This document shows positions 1-8,678 of a stretch of DNA of 44,836 bases, one piece after another; position 1 is the stretch's first letter; each line of letters begins with the position of its first letter. The notes beneath the pieces are model-generated. The model did not search any database. It saw only the letters and a program-made list of their open reading frames with translations, and was not told where the DNA came from. Source of the stretch: UBA7803 sp041686955 (GTDB lineage: Bacteria > Pseudomonadota > Gammaproteobacteria > Pseudomonadales > Azotimanducaceae). Position numbers and translations under genes: made by a program. The DNA is taken from assembly GCA_041686955.1 (NCBI GenBank), contig JAWLCV010000033.1:1-44836 (forward strand). The letters are read 5' to 3'.

Positions 1-92
1 CCGGAGTCGAGGTAGGCACGAACGTCCGCTTCCAGCGTCTTGCGCAATTGCTCGTTGCTCACGTGCTCGTCGGACTTCGTGGGGCGCTTCAT
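1..92 (-). CDS. Hypothetical protein, N-terminal fragment
   Basis: Only about the first 30 codons are present; the gene runs off the left edge. Reading leftward from an ATG at 92 gives a hydrophilic, charged start (MKRPTKSDEHVSNEQLRKTL). An AGAGGT Shine-Dalgarno lies 8 bases before this ATG. It follows the alpha-hydroxy-acid oxidase gene on the same strand after 46 bases, so the two could be co-transcribed. I do not recognise the family from this fragment, and no function can be given. Confidence 0.5.
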   Translation of the reverse strand, partial: MKRPTKSDEHVSNEQLRKTLEADVRAYLDS

Positions 93-138
93 CGGGGGGG
101 TACCTCTGCAGATGGGAACGGTGAGCCGTGCGGCCACC

Positions 139-1272
139 CTACCACAGAATGCCGCGATCCACGTCACGGATATCGCGAAGGCCGCAGAAGGCCATGGAGA
201 GATCCAACTCCCGGGCGATGATTTCCAGCGCCCGGGTCACGCCAGCCCCGCCCAGGGCGCCGAGGCCGTAGAGGAAGGCGCGGCCGATCAGGGTTCCACG
301 GGCGCCCAGGGCCAGTGCCTTGAGCACGTCCTGGCCGGAGCGAATGCCGCCGTCCATCCATACCTCGATGTGGTCACCCACCGCATCGACGATGGGGCCC
401 AGGGCCTCGATGCTCGAGGGCGCGCCGTCGAGCTGGCGACCGCCGTGGTTGGACACCACCAGGGCGTCGGCTCCGCTGGCCACGGCCAGCCGCGCGTCCT
501 CGGCGCCCATGATCCCCTTCAGCACCAGGGTTCCTCCCCAGCGTTCCTTGATCCAGGCGACGTCGTCCCAGTCGAGGGTGGGGTCGAGCTGTGACGCCGA
601 CCATTCCGCCAGGCTTCTCATGTCTTCCGCCCCCGTCACGTGTCCCACCACGTTGCCGAAATCCCGGCGCTTGGCCCGCAGCATGCCCAGGCACCAGCGT
701 GGGTGGCTGAGCAGGTCGAGCAGGGTGGCGGGGGTGAGCCTGGGCGGCGTGGTGAGGCCGTTGCGCAGGTCCTTGTGACGCTGGCCCAGGATCTGCAGAT
801 CGAGGGTGAGCACCAAAGCGGAGCAGCCTGCCTGCCGCGCCCGGTCGATGAGCCGGCCGATGAACTCCCGGTCGCGCATGACGTAGAGCTGGAACCAGAA
901 AGGGCGGGTGGTGTGCGCGGCCACCTCCTCGATGGAGCAGATGCTCATGGTCGAGAGTGTGAAGGGAACGCCGAACCGCTCCGCCGCCAGAGCCGCGTGG
1001 ATCTCGCCGTCGGGATACTGCATGCCGGTGAGACCGGTGGGTGCCAGCGCCACCGGCATGGCTACGTCCTGGCCCGCCATGGTGGTGGCCAGGGAGCGGT
1101 TTTCCAGGTTCACCGCCACCCGTTGGCGGAGCTTGATGGCCTTGAAGTCCCGCTCGTTGGCGCGGTAGGTGAGCTCCTCCCAGGAGCCGGAGTCCACGTA
1201 GTCGTAGAACATGCGTGGCACCCGCTTCCTGGCGAGCCGGCGCAGATCCTCGATGCACGTGATGACGGTCAT
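139..1272 (-). CDS. FMN-dependent alpha-hydroxy-acid oxidase/dehydrogenase (LldD/glycolate oxidase family)
   Basis: 377 residues, the usual length for this family. Its members oxidise L-2-hydroxy acids such as lactate, glycolate or mandelate to 2-oxo acids on an FMN-bound TIM barrel. Seen: the N-terminal FYDYVDSGS block, the ALAPTG strand, the substrate-side LTLD..ILGQRHKDLRNG segment, and the signature SNHGGRQLDG with the catalytic base His276 and Arg279. WMDGGIRSG (Asp307) and the phosphate-binding GARGTLIGR follow. The start is the ATG at 1272; its Shine-Dalgarno is weak. It is divergent from putA with 66 bases between them. Substrate cannot be assigned: the loop that separates lactate, mandelate and glycolate enzymes is not diagnostic by eye. 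Family assignment is secure. Confidence 0.9.
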   Translation of the reverse strand: MTVITCIEDLRRLARKRVPRMFYDYVDSGSWEELTYRANERDFKAIKLRQRVAVNLENRSLATTMAGQDVAMPVALAPTGLTGMQYPDGEIHAALAAERFGVPFTLSTMSICSIEEVAAHTTRPFWFQLYVMRDREFIGRLIDRARQAGCSALVLTLDLQILGQRHKDLRNGLTTPPRLTPATLLDLLSHPRWCLGMLRAKRRDFGNVVGHVTGAEDMRSLAEWSASQLDPTLDWDDVAWIKERWGGTLVLKGIMGAEDARLAVASGADALVVSNHGGRQLDGAPSSIEALGPIVDAVGDHIEVWMDGGIRSGQDVLKALALGARGTLIGRAFLYGLGALGGAGVTRALEIIARELDLSMAFCGLRDIRDVDRGILW

Positions 1273-1338
1273 GACGGTATCCGGGGGAAGTCGGGCGCCA
1301 TGATATGCTGCGCGCCACACGCGAGGAATCGTTGGTTC

Positions 1339-4300
1339 ATGCTCTTTCCCGACGTTCAGAATCTTCAGACCGCTTCGCCGTTGCGCGCTGCCGTGCGCGC
1401 TGCCCACCGTGCCGACGAAGCCGCGCACGTGGCCATGCTGGCGGAGCATGCGGCCGTTTCGGATGCGGCCAACGCGCGGGTGGAGGCGCGCGCCCGGGAG
1501 CTGGTGACGCATCTTCGCACGCAGCGCCGTAAGGTGGGCGGCATCGACGCGCTCATGCAGGAATACGATCTGTCCTCCGAGGAAGGCGTGACCCTCATGT
1601 GCCTGGCGGAGGCCCTGCTGCGTATCCCGGATCCCCAGACCCAGGACGAGTTCATCGAGGAGAAGCTCGGCGCCGGAGACTGGCACAGCCACCTGGGCGC
1701 CTCGGATGCCTTCTTCGTCAATGCTTCCACCTTCGGGCTGATGCTCGCCGGGCGGGTGGTGTCGCCGCGACAGCCGGCCCCGGATGCGCTGGATCGCCTG
1801 CTGCGCAGGCTCGGCGAGCCGGTGATCCGTCAGGCAGTGCGTCGGGCCATGCGGATCCTCGGCCGTCAGTTCGTGCTCGGCGAGACCATGGCGTCGGCCA
1901 TGGATCGGGCCCGGGAGCAGGAATCCCGGGGCTACCGGTTCTCCTACGACATGCTGGGGGAAGCAGCGCGAACCGAGGCTGATGCGGAGCGTTACTATCA
2001 GCGCTACGTCGAGGCCATCGAGGCGGTGGGCCGGGCAGCGGCCGGGCAGGGCCCGGAGCAGGCTCCGGGGGTGTCGGTGAAGTTGTCGGCGCTGGATCCG
2101 CGCTACGAGCTCGCCCAGCGCGAACGGGTGCACGGATTGCTGCTGGACCGGTTGATCGCCTTGTGCGAGCTGGCCCGGGAGCACGGCGTGGGTCTGTGCG
2201 TGGACGCCGAAGAGGCGGATCGGCTGGACCTGTCCCTCGACCTCATCGAGCGCGCCGCGCTCCACGCCGGCCACGGTTGGGACGGGTTCGGTCTCGCAGT
2301 TCAGGCCTATCAGAAGCGGGCCTTCGCCCTCGTCGATTGGCTGGCGGACCTGGCGCGCCGGGCACGGACGCGGCTGCTGCCCCGGCTGGTGAAAGGCGCC
2401 TACTGGGACATGGAGATCAAGCACGCTCAGCAGGGCGGCTTCGCCGGCTTCCCGGTGTTCACCCGCAAGATTCACACGGACGTGTCGTTCCTGGCCTGCG
2501 CCAGCCGCATGCTCGCTGCCGCCGATGCCTTCTACCCGTGCTTCGCCACCCACAACGCGCGCACGGTGGCGGCGCTGTTGGAGATGGCCGGATCCCGGCG
2601 CGACCTCGAGTTCCAGCGCCTGCACGGAATGGGCGAAGCGCTCTATCAGCCGCTGGTCGACGGGCCGAACGGCGGCGGGTACCGGTGCCGCGTGTACGCC
2701 CCGGTGGGGGGGCACGAGGACCTGCTGGCCTACCTGGTGCGGCGTCTGCTGGAGAACGGCGCCAACACATCGTTCGTCAACCGTATCGCCGACGACTCGC
2801 TGCCCGTGGACGCGCTGGTGACGGACCCGGTGGCCGAGGCCCGGTCCGTCGGGTTCACGCCCCATCCACGGATCGCCCATCCGGCCAACCTGTTCGCACC
2901 CGACCGGGTCAACAGTCGCGGCCTCGATCTGTCGGATCCGGTGGTACTGATCCCGCTCGCGGCGGACATGGCCGCGGCGGATCACGACCAGTGGCGTTGT
3001 GCTCCGACGCTGCCGGGAGCCGACGCGCCGGGTGCGGAACGGATCGTCTACAGCCCGGCGGATCGCCGCCGGGCGGTGGGGCGGGTGATGGAGGCAACGG
3101 CGGAGCAGGCCGAGCGGGCGCTCTCCCGGGCTGCCGCCGCCGCGGACGGATGGAGTGCCGTGCCGGCCGGCGAGCGCGCCGATGTCTTGCGGCGTGCCAG
3201 CGACCTCATGGAGGCACGGGCGCCGGCACTGATGACGCTGCTCTGCCGGGAGGCCGGCCGGACGGTGATGGACGCCCACCTGGAAGTGCGGGAGGCGGTG
3301 GATTTTCTTCGCTACTACGCGGCGCAGGCCGAACGGCTGCTCGCGCAGCCCACGACCCTGCCGGGGCCCACCGGGGAAACCAACACCTTGCGGCTGGTGG
3401 GCCGGGGACCCTTCTTGTGCATTGCGCCGTGGAACTTCCCCCTGGCCATTTTCACCGGCCAGGTGGCCGCGGCGCTGGCCGCGGGGTGCCCGGTGCTGGC
3501 GAAACCGGCGGAGCAGACGCCGCTTGTGGCCGCCGAGGCGGTGCGGCTGCTGCAGCAGGCGGGCCTGCCGGAAGGCGTGCTCCATCTGCTGCCCGGGGAC
3601 GGCCCGATGATCGGCGAGGCGTTGTTGCAGGACGACCGCCTTGCCGGGGTGGCGTTCACGGGCGGCACCGACACGGCCAGGGTCATCGCGCGCCGGTTGG
3701 CGGCCCGGCAGGGGCCCATGATTCCGTTCATCGCCGAGACCGGCGGCATCAACGCCATGATCGTGGATTCCACCGCTCTGCCGGAGCAGGTCACCCGGGA
3801 CGTGATGACCTCCGCGTTCCAGAGTGCCGGCCAGCGTTGCTCCGCGCTGCGTCTGCTGTGCGTCCAGGAGGACGTGGCGGATCGGCAGCTCGCCATGATC
3901 GCGGGTGCCATGCAGGTGTTGAAGCTGGGCGACCCGACCTTGCTGGCCACGGACGTGGGGCCCATCATCGACGAGGAGGCGTGGCAGGGACTGCAGGCGT
4001 ACGTCCAGGAGGCGCGGCAGCGCTATAGGCTGGTCGGCGAGACGCCTATTCCTGAGTCCCTGAGCGAAAACGGGTTGTTCCTGGCGCCCGTGGCGTTCGA
4101 GATCCCTTCGGTGGGGGATCTGCACCGGGAGGTGTTCGGTCCGGTCCTGCACGTGGTGCGCTGGCGGGCCGGCGAGCTCGAAGCCCTGGTGGACGCCGTC
4201 AATGCCCTGGGCTACGGCCTGACCCTGGCGCTGCACTCACGCAGCGAAAACCGCGCCCAACGGGTGATCCGCCGCGCCCGGGTCGGCAATCTGTACGTGA

Positions 4301-4479
4301 ACCGCAACCAGATCGGCGCGGTGGTGGGGGTGCAGCCCTTCGGCGGCGAAGGCCTGTCCGGCACCGGCCCCAAGGCCGGCGGGCCGCATTACCTGGAGCG
4401 CTTCCTCCTGGAGCGGGCGGTGACCGTGGACACCACGGCGGCGGGCGGCAACGCGTCGCTGCTCACCATCGACGATTGA
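1339..4479 (+). CDS. putA: Bifunctional proline dehydrogenase / L-glutamate gamma-semialdehyde dehydrogenase PutA
   Basis: 1046 residues. It oxidises proline to pyrroline-5-carboxylate with FAD, then the hydrolysed semialdehyde to glutamate with NAD. Seen in order: a helical N-terminal arm with DEFIEEKLG; the PRODH barrel (VSVKLSALDPRY, LCVDAEEADRLDLSLDL, RLVKGAYWD, FATHNARTVA, ANTSFVNRI); then the aldehyde dehydrogenase half (CIAPWNFPLAIFTGQ, FTGGTDTA, AETGGINAMIV, catalytic Cys in GQRCSALRL, and FGGEGLSGTGPKAGGPHYL). No ribbon-helix-helix region precedes the arm, so it should be a metabolic, non-regulatory PutA. I chose the ATG at 1339 because homology begins there and GAGGA lies about 11 bases upstream; the open frame runs on upstream to 640 over the oxidase gene. 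A TATGCT with an upstream TG at 1304-1309 is a weak extended -10. Confidence 0.96.
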   Translation: MLFPDVQNLQTASPLRAAVRAAHRADEAAHVAMLAEHAAVSDAANARVEARARELVTHLRTQRRKVGGIDALMQEYDLSSEEGVTLMCLAEALLRIPDPQTQDEFIEEKLGAGDWHSHLGASDAFFVNASTFGLMLAGRVVSPRQPAPDALDRLLRRLGEPVIRQAVRRAMRILGRQFVLGETMASAMDRAREQESRGYRFSYDMLGEAARTEADAERYYQRYVEAIEAVGRAAAGQGPEQAPGVSVKLSALDPRYELAQRERVHGLLLDRLIALCELAREHGVGLCVDAEEADRLDLSLDLIERAALHAGHGWDGFGLAVQAYQKRAFALVDWLADLARRARTRLLPRLVKGAYWDMEIKHAQQGGFAGFPVFTRKIHTDVSFLACASRMLAAADAFYPCFATHNARTVAALLEMAGSRRDLEFQRLHGMGEALYQPLVDGPNGGGYRCRVYAPVGGHEDLLAYLVRRLLENGANTSFVNRIADDSLPVDALVTDPVAEARSVGFTPHPRIAHPANLFAPDRVNSRGLDLSDPVVLIPLAADMAAADHDQWRCAPTLPGADAPGAERIVYSPADRRRAVGRVMEATAEQAERALSRAAAAADGWSAVPAGERADVLRRASDLMEARAPALMTLLCREAGRTVMDAHLEVREAVDFLRYYAAQAERLLAQPTTLPGPTGETNTLRLVGRGPFLCIAPWNFPLAIFTGQVAAALAAGCPVLAKPAEQTPLVAAEAVRLLQQAGLPEGVLHLLPGDGPMIGEALLQDDRLAGVAFTGGTDTARVIARRLAARQGPMIPFIAETGGINAMIVDSTALPEQVTRDVMTSAFQSAGQRCSALRLLCVQEDVADRQLAMIAGAMQVLKLGDPTLLATDVGPIIDEEAWQGLQAYVQEARQRYRLVGETPIPESLSENGLFLAPVAFEIPSVGDLHREVFGPVLHVVRWRAGELEALVDAVNALGYGLTLALHSRSENRAQRVIRRARVGNLYVNRNQIGAVVGVQPFGGEGLSGTGPKAGGPHYLERFLLERAVTVDTTAAGGNASLLTIDD

Positions 4480-4481
4480 CT

Positions 4482-4784
4482 TCAGTGGAACACGTCGTCC
4501 GGCGAGCGCGGGATGATGCCCGCCTCGTCGTCGGCCTTGTGCTGCACCCGGTCGGCGTTGCAGCGCTCGAAGGCGGCGTCGATGCTCTCGCTGATGCACG
4601 CCGCGCAGAACCCGGATTGCACCAGATCCTCCACCAGAAAGCCGATGACGTCGTAGGCGGACAGAGTGCCTTCGTTCGTCTCGTTGAAGCGCCAGAGCAC
4701 GTCCTGCATGGTCTGCAGCGCCACGTCACAGCGCACGTCGTCACGTTGCTGTCTGAGATTCTCGTCTGTCGTGTCGTCTTGCAT
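4482..4784 (-). CDS. Small hypothetical protein
   Basis: 100 residues from the ATG at 4784. An in-frame ATG at 4808 would add 8 residues, and the open frame continues upstream to 4916 inside the next gene. The protein is acidic and probably helical, with a Cys pair in GFCAACISES near residue 65 and a further Cys in FERCNADRVQ. No signal peptide or membrane segment is visible. It ends 2 bases from the putA stop, tail to tail. I do not recognise the family. Support for coding is moderate: it fills an otherwise empty interval, and no other frame there looks like protein. Confidence 0.55.
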   Translation of the reverse strand: MQDDTTDENLRQQRDDVRCDVALQTMQDVLWRFNETNEGTLSAYDVIGFLVEDLVQSGFCAACISESIDAAFERCNADRVQHKADDEAGIIPRSPDDVFH

Positions 4785-4899
4785 GCTGCGGGGGGAGTCC
4801 GGATCCATCGGGGCAGACGATTGTACAGGCCGTAGCGGGGAAATGCGCTGTCGGTGACCCGCCTCGGTCAGGTAGAATGCGCGACTTTTCCTCCTCAGC

Positions 4900-6219
4900 A
4901 TGCGGTCCCGATTCACCCTTCCTGCCGACTGGCCCTACGATCCGAGGCGGGTGCCGTTCTTTTACGGCTGGATCGTCTGGATCGTCTCCACCCTCGGATT
5001 CCTCATGAGCGTGCCCGGCCAGACCATGGGCATGGCCGTGTTCACCGAGCCGTTCATGGCGGCCTTCTCCCTCGGCCGCACCGAGCTCTCCGCCGCCTAT
5101 TTCTTCGGAACCCTCGGCAGCAGCCTGTTCCTCACCCGGGCCGGACGCTGGTACGACCGGGTTCAGGCGCGGACCATGATGACGGGCGCGAGCCTGACCC
5201 TCGGCGCGGTGCTCGTGTTCATCAGCCTCATCGACTGGATGGTCGCGCCGCTGTCCTCCCCGTGGCGGAGCTGGGGCGCGCTGGGGCTCATACTGCTCGG
5301 CTACTTCGGCGTGCGTTTCACCGGGCAGGGGGTGTTGACCAGCGCGTCGCGCAACGTGCTGCTGGTCTGGTTCGAGCGCCGCCGCGGGCTCGTTTCGGGG
5401 GTGCGCGGGGTGTTCGTCTCGCTCGGATTTTCGGTAGCGCCGCTCCTGCTCGCCGTGCTCATCGACGTCGCCGGCTGGCGGGGGGCGTTATGGCTGATGG
5501 CGGCGGTGGTTGGCGGGGCCTTCGCTCTACTCTGCCTGGTGGTGGTGAGGGACACGCCGGAGAGCTGCGGCCTGCGGCCCGACGGCGTGAGTGCCGAGGA
5601 GCACGCCGCCGCCGCGGTGGTTGCGGGGCCCGAAGCGACGCTGATGGAGGCCCGGCAATCGCCGGTGTTCTGGGTCTACGCCGGGGCGCTGGCGATTCAC
5701 GCGCTGTTCGGCACGGCGGTGACGTTCCACATCGTCGACATCTTCGCGGAAGCCGGGCGCGACGAGGTGGCGGCCTTCGGCTACTTCCTGCCCCAGGCCA
5801 TCGCTGCGACTACCGTGAATCTGGCCGCGAGCACTTTGGTGGACAGGGCCGCCCTGAAGCCGTTCCTGCTCGCCATGCTCGGCGCCTTCGTCTCCGGCGC
5901 CTGGGGCCTTCTGCATCTGGAGGCGTCCTGGGGCTACTGGTTGCTGGTAGCGGGGTTCGGCGCCGGCGGCGGGCTCTGGGGCGTGCTCTCCAATCTGGCC
6001 TTCGTGCGGCACTTCGGGCGCCTGCACCTCGGCGAGATCAGCGGCCTCGCCATGTCGCTGACGGTATTCGCCAGCGCCGTGGGCCCGTTGCTGTTCAGCG
6101 CCGGTCTCGACTGGCTCGGCACGTACCGGGCGGCGATCTGGCTGTGTCTCGGGTTGAACCTGGTGCTGCTTGCCGCCGCGGCCCTGGTAGGTCAGCGGGA
6201 GCCGGGCGGCGCTGCCTGA
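4900..6219 (+). CDS. MFS transporter
   Basis: 439 residues with about 12 hydrophobic segments, the normal size for the major facilitator superfamily, acting in the inner membrane. Seen: a first helix at FFYGWIVWIVSTLGFLMS; a motif A-like loop after helix 2 (FFGTLGSSLFLTRAGRWYDRVQ); a central cytoplasmic stretch around residues 215-250; and six more helices. The look is that of monocarboxylate/oxalate-type MFS proteins, but the substrate is unknown. A TAGAAT hexamer at 4874-4879 could be a -10 placed so near that the leader would be about 14 bases, and no Shine-Dalgarno is visible. The last 28 bases overlap the end of the convergent KamA gene, so both transcripts share their 3' ends. Confidence 0.85.
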   Translation: MRSRFTLPADWPYDPRRVPFFYGWIVWIVSTLGFLMSVPGQTMGMAVFTEPFMAAFSLGRTELSAAYFFGTLGSSLFLTRAGRWYDRVQARTMMTGASLTLGAVLVFISLIDWMVAPLSSPWRSWGALGLILLGYFGVRFTGQGVLTSASRNVLLVWFERRRGLVSGVRGVFVSLGFSVAPLLLAVLIDVAGWRGALWLMAAVVGGAFALLCLVVVRDTPESCGLRPDGVSAEEHAAAAVVAGPEATLMEARQSPVFWVYAGALAIHALFGTAVTFHIVDIFAEAGRDEVAAFGYFLPQAIAATTVNLAASTLVDRAALKPFLLAMLGAFVSGAWGLLHLEASWGYWLLVAGFGAGGGLWGVLSNLAFVRHFGRLHLGEISGLAMSLTVFASAVGPLLFSAGLDWLGTYRAAIWLCLGLNLVLLAAAALVGQREPGGAA

Positions 6220-7589
6220 TTGCAGATGGCGTCGTACTCCTCCTGGTAGAAGAACGCCCGCTCTCCGAGCGCCGGCTCGAGCTGATCGAGCCAGGTGGCG
6301 GCGGGGTCGAAGCGGGCGAAGAACGGCCGTTGCACCCAGTCCGCGTTGCGTCCCTGGATGAATCGCAGCACGAACACCCGCTCGCCGGCTACCTCGGTCA
6401 CGCCCTGGATTTCGACCTTGCCGGGGCCGGCGCTCATGGACGGGCCGCGGGCCGTCCGGGCGAGGCCGGACACCTGCTCCGTGGCGTCGCGATAGATCTG
6501 CCAGGCCCGCGCCAGCGGCACCTCGAAATAGCGGCGGGCGCCGGTGTCGCGTTCCACGAACATGTAGTAGGGCACGATGCCCAGACGGACCTGCTCCTTC
6601 CATAGACGCGCCCACACTGCGGGATCGTCGTTGATGTGGGCCAGCAGGGGTCCCTGAGCGCGGATCACGGCGCCGGTGGCGCGCAGCCGGGCGATGGCGC
6701 GGCGCGCGACGGGGGTATCCAGCTCGCGCCAGTGGTTGTAGTGCGCCATGACGGCCACGTGCTTGCCGCGCTCCACCAGGGATTCGAGGAGCCGCAGCAG
6801 GTCGTCCGCATCGTCGTCGTCGACGTACCGGTGGGGCCAGAACGTGAGGGACTTGGTGCCGATGCGGATGCTCTGCACATGGGCCAGGCGCGCGTCGGCC
6901 AGTCCCTCCAGATAGCGGCGCAGGTTGCGCGCCGACATCACCATGGGATCACCGCCGGTGATCAGCAGGTCCGTGACGTCCGTGTGCCGGGCCAGATACT
7001 CGTGCAGCCGGGCGCTGTCCGTGGACGAGAAGCGCAATTGCCTGTCGCCGACGAATTGTGCCCAGCGGAAGCAGAACGTGCAGTAGGCGTGACAGACCTG
7101 TCCCCGTCCGGGGAAGAACAGCACCGTCTCCCGGTATTTGTGCTGCAGGCCCGGGAGCGCCTGGGCACCCAGCCGCGGCACGTTGAGCTCGCGCTGCCCG
7201 GCCGGATGGGGATTCAGTGCAGCGCGGATCTCCCCGGCGCAGGCGTTCACCATCCGCGGGTCGGCGCCGCGGCGGACGAGGGCGGCGAGCCGCGCGAACG
7301 CCGAAGGCTCCAGCATGTCCCGTTGCGGGAACACCAGGCGGAACAAAGGGTCGTCGGGAGCGCGGTCCCAGTCGATGAGCTCGTCGACGACGTACGGGTT
7401 GACCCGGAACGGCAGAACCCTGGACACGACGTCGATCTCGAAGCGGATCTCCGGGTCGAGCTTCGCGAGCTGGGGAATCTCGCCCAGACGACTGCGGGTG
7501 AATGCCCGAAAGCGGCGGGGCCGCGGGATGACATCGGGCGAATGGATGGTGGAGCGCGCGCGCGGGCTCCGGGCAATGATCTGATTCAT
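6192..7589 (-). CDS. KamA-family radical SAM protein (lysine 2,3-aminomutase-like)
   Basis: 465 residues. KamA-family enzymes use a [4Fe-4S] cluster, S-adenosylmethionine and PLP to move an amino group between carbons 2 and 3. Seen: the cluster motif CHAYCTFC (Cys166, Cys170, Cys173); TGGDPMVM (residues 211-218), the SAM-binding GGD element; the IRIGTKSLTFWPHR strand; and GPGK with Lys391 where the family has its PLP lysine. It is longer than EpmB (about 340 residues) and than clostridial KamA (about 415), with extra sequence at both ends. It could be a lysine or glutamate 2,3-aminomutase making a beta-amino acid osmolyte, or a protein-modifying relative. No epmA or efp gene is in the window. 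The ATG at 7589 is the best start. It shares 28 bases with the MFS gene. Confidence 0.85.
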   Translation of the reverse strand: MNQIIARSPRARSTIHSPDVIPRPRRFRAFTRSRLGEIPQLAKLDPEIRFEIDVVSRVLPFRVNPYVVDELIDWDRAPDDPLFRLVFPQRDMLEPSAFARLAALVRRGADPRMVNACAGEIRAALNPHPAGQRELNVPRLGAQALPGLQHKYRETVLFFPGRGQVCHAYCTFCFRWAQFVGDRQLRFSSTDSARLHEYLARHTDVTDLLITGGDPMVMSARNLRRYLEGLADARLAHVQSIRIGTKSLTFWPHRYVDDDDADDLLRLLESLVERGKHVAVMAHYNHWRELDTPVARRAIARLRATGAVIRAQGPLLAHINDDPAVWARLWKEQVRLGIVPYYMFVERDTGARRYFEVPLARAWQIYRDATEQVSGLARTARGPSMSAGPGKVEIQGVTEVAGERVFVLRFIQGRNADWVQRPFFARFDPAATWLDQLEPALGERAFFYQEEYDAICNQAAPPGSR

Positions 7590-7611
7590 GAGCAAACGGC
7601 TTGATACGAGC

Positions 7612-7631
7612 AGCCCGGCCGAAACCGGGCT
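7612..7631. other. Stem-loop between the SDR and KamA genes
   Basis: AGCCCGG (7612-7618) and CCGGGCT (7625-7631) form a perfect 7-base stem with a 6-base loop. It sits in the 170-base stretch 7590-7759, downstream of the SDR stop and just upstream of the kamA start, both read on the minus strand. No T-run follows, so it is not a classical Rho-independent terminator. It could be a processing or attenuation element. I see nothing else in this stretch. Confidence 0.35.
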
Positions 7632-7759
7632 CCGGCAATGGCCGGGATGGATTTGCGTCGACGTTCGGTTCGCCGACCTAGATCGCGGTTGTGAGACCGA
7701 TGGTACCCGCCACGCCGGAGGAACGCACGGCGCTGCTGCGGCGCGGCGGGGTGGTAGCG

Positions 7760-8530
7760 TTACCTGGGTTGCATGCGGATGCCGCCGTCCATCCGCACGC
7801 ACTCACCATTCATGTACTCGTTCTCGATGAGCATCACGGCCACGTGAGCGATTTCCTCGGGTCGCCCGAGCCGCTTCGGATACAGCACCTGAGCCGAGAG
7901 CGCGTCGATGACCTTGTCGGGAGCGCCCTGAAACAGGGGAGTGTGAATCAGACCGGGCACGATGGTGTTGCAGCGCACGCCGATGCTGGAAAGGTCCCGG
8001 GCGATGGGCAGGGTCATGCCGACGATGCCGCCTTTGGACGCGCTGTAGGCAGCCTGGCCGATCTGCCCCTCGTAGGCCGCCACCGACGCGGTGTTGATGA
8101 TGCAGCCGCGGCCGCCGAACTCGTTGTACGGCTCGTTCTTCTGCATCTCGTTGGCCGCCAGGCGCAGCACGTTGAACGTGCCGATGAGGTTCACGTCGAT
8201 GATCAGCTTGAACTTGTCCAGCGGGAACGGACCGTCCTTGCCCACGGTCTTGATGGCGTTGCCGATACCGGCGTAGTTGCAGCAGATGTGGATGGCGCCG
8301 AAGGCGTCCATGGTCGCGCCGATGCCCTGCTGCACGGCTTCTTCGCTGGTGACGTTCACGCTCTGGAAGATCGCGCCGTCGCCGAGTTCCTTGGCCAGGG
8401 CCTGGCCCTTCTCCTCGTTCATGTCGAAGATGGCCACCTTGGCTCCCATGCCGTGAAGGCACCGCGCCGTGGCCTCTCCCAGTCCCGAGGCGCCCCCGGT
8501 GATGACGGCGACTTTGTCTTTTATTTCCAT
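7760..8530 (-). CDS. SDR-family dehydrogenase, 3-hydroxyacyl-CoA dehydrogenase type II-like
   Basis: 256 residues, a classical short-chain dehydrogenase using NAD(H). Seen: the cofactor motif TGGASGLG (residues 11-18); Asp37 at the end of beta 2, favouring NAD over NADP; NYAG in place of NNAG (86-89); catalytic Ser150, Tyr163 and Lys167; and the IVPGLIHTPLF segment. The segment around ANEMQKNEP and GRGCIINTASVAAYEGQIGQAAYSASKGG resembles the HSD10 / type II 3-hydroxyacyl-CoA dehydrogenase group, which acts in beta-oxidation of branched acyl-CoAs. The exact substrate is inferred. A GGGAGA Shine-Dalgarno precedes the ATG, and a strong -10 with a palindrome lies upstream. It is divergent from the TauD-family gene. 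Confidence 0.88.
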   Translation of the reverse strand: MEIKDKVAVITGGASGLGEATARCLHGMGAKVAIFDMNEEKGQALAKELGDGAIFQSVNVTSEEAVQQGIGATMDAFGAIHICCNYAGIGNAIKTVGKDGPFPLDKFKLIIDVNLIGTFNVLRLAANEMQKNEPYNEFGGRGCIINTASVAAYEGQIGQAAYSASKGGIVGMTLPIARDLSSIGVRCNTIVPGLIHTPLFQGAPDKVIDALSAQVLYPKRLGRPEEIAHVAVMLIENEYMNGECVRMDGGIRMQPR

Positions 8531-8565
8531 TGGGTTCTCCCATGATGAGAATTCGAAGGGACGCG

Positions 8566-8594
8566 ATTATAGCCACGGGAAATTGCCGTGGCGA
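8566..8594 (-). promoter_or_regulatory. Sigma-70-like promoter with operator-like palindrome for the SDR gene
   Basis: On the minus strand a perfect TATAAT (8571-8566) lies 17 bases after TCGCCA (8594-8589), which matches 4 of 6 bases of the -35 consensus. The predicted start of transcription is near 8559, giving a leader of about 29 bases with a Shine-Dalgarno. The palindrome GCCACGG-N7-CCGTGGC (8572-8592) fills the spacer between -35 and -10, where a bound repressor would block RNA polymerase. It may also serve the divergent gene starting at 8679. The regulator is not identified. Confidence 0.6.
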
Positions 8595-8678
8595 AATCCG
8601 ATGGCGCTGCTCGTTGACCGACCCGGCGCCGTTGCCGCAGCATCCGTGGGGAATCCGGGTGAAAAAAAAGGGCGAATC

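Noticed and set aside
2163..4028. A 621-codon plus-strand frame inside putA
   Set aside because: It is the +1 shadow of putA, with an Arg/Gly/Ala-rich composition and no recognisable domain.
139..4236. A 1365-codon open frame on the minus strand
   Set aside because: Only its last 377 codons look like protein (alpha-hydroxy-acid oxidase). The rest is antisense to putA, rich in His, Arg, Gly and Pro, and shows no family motif; long antisense frames are common in high-GC DNA.
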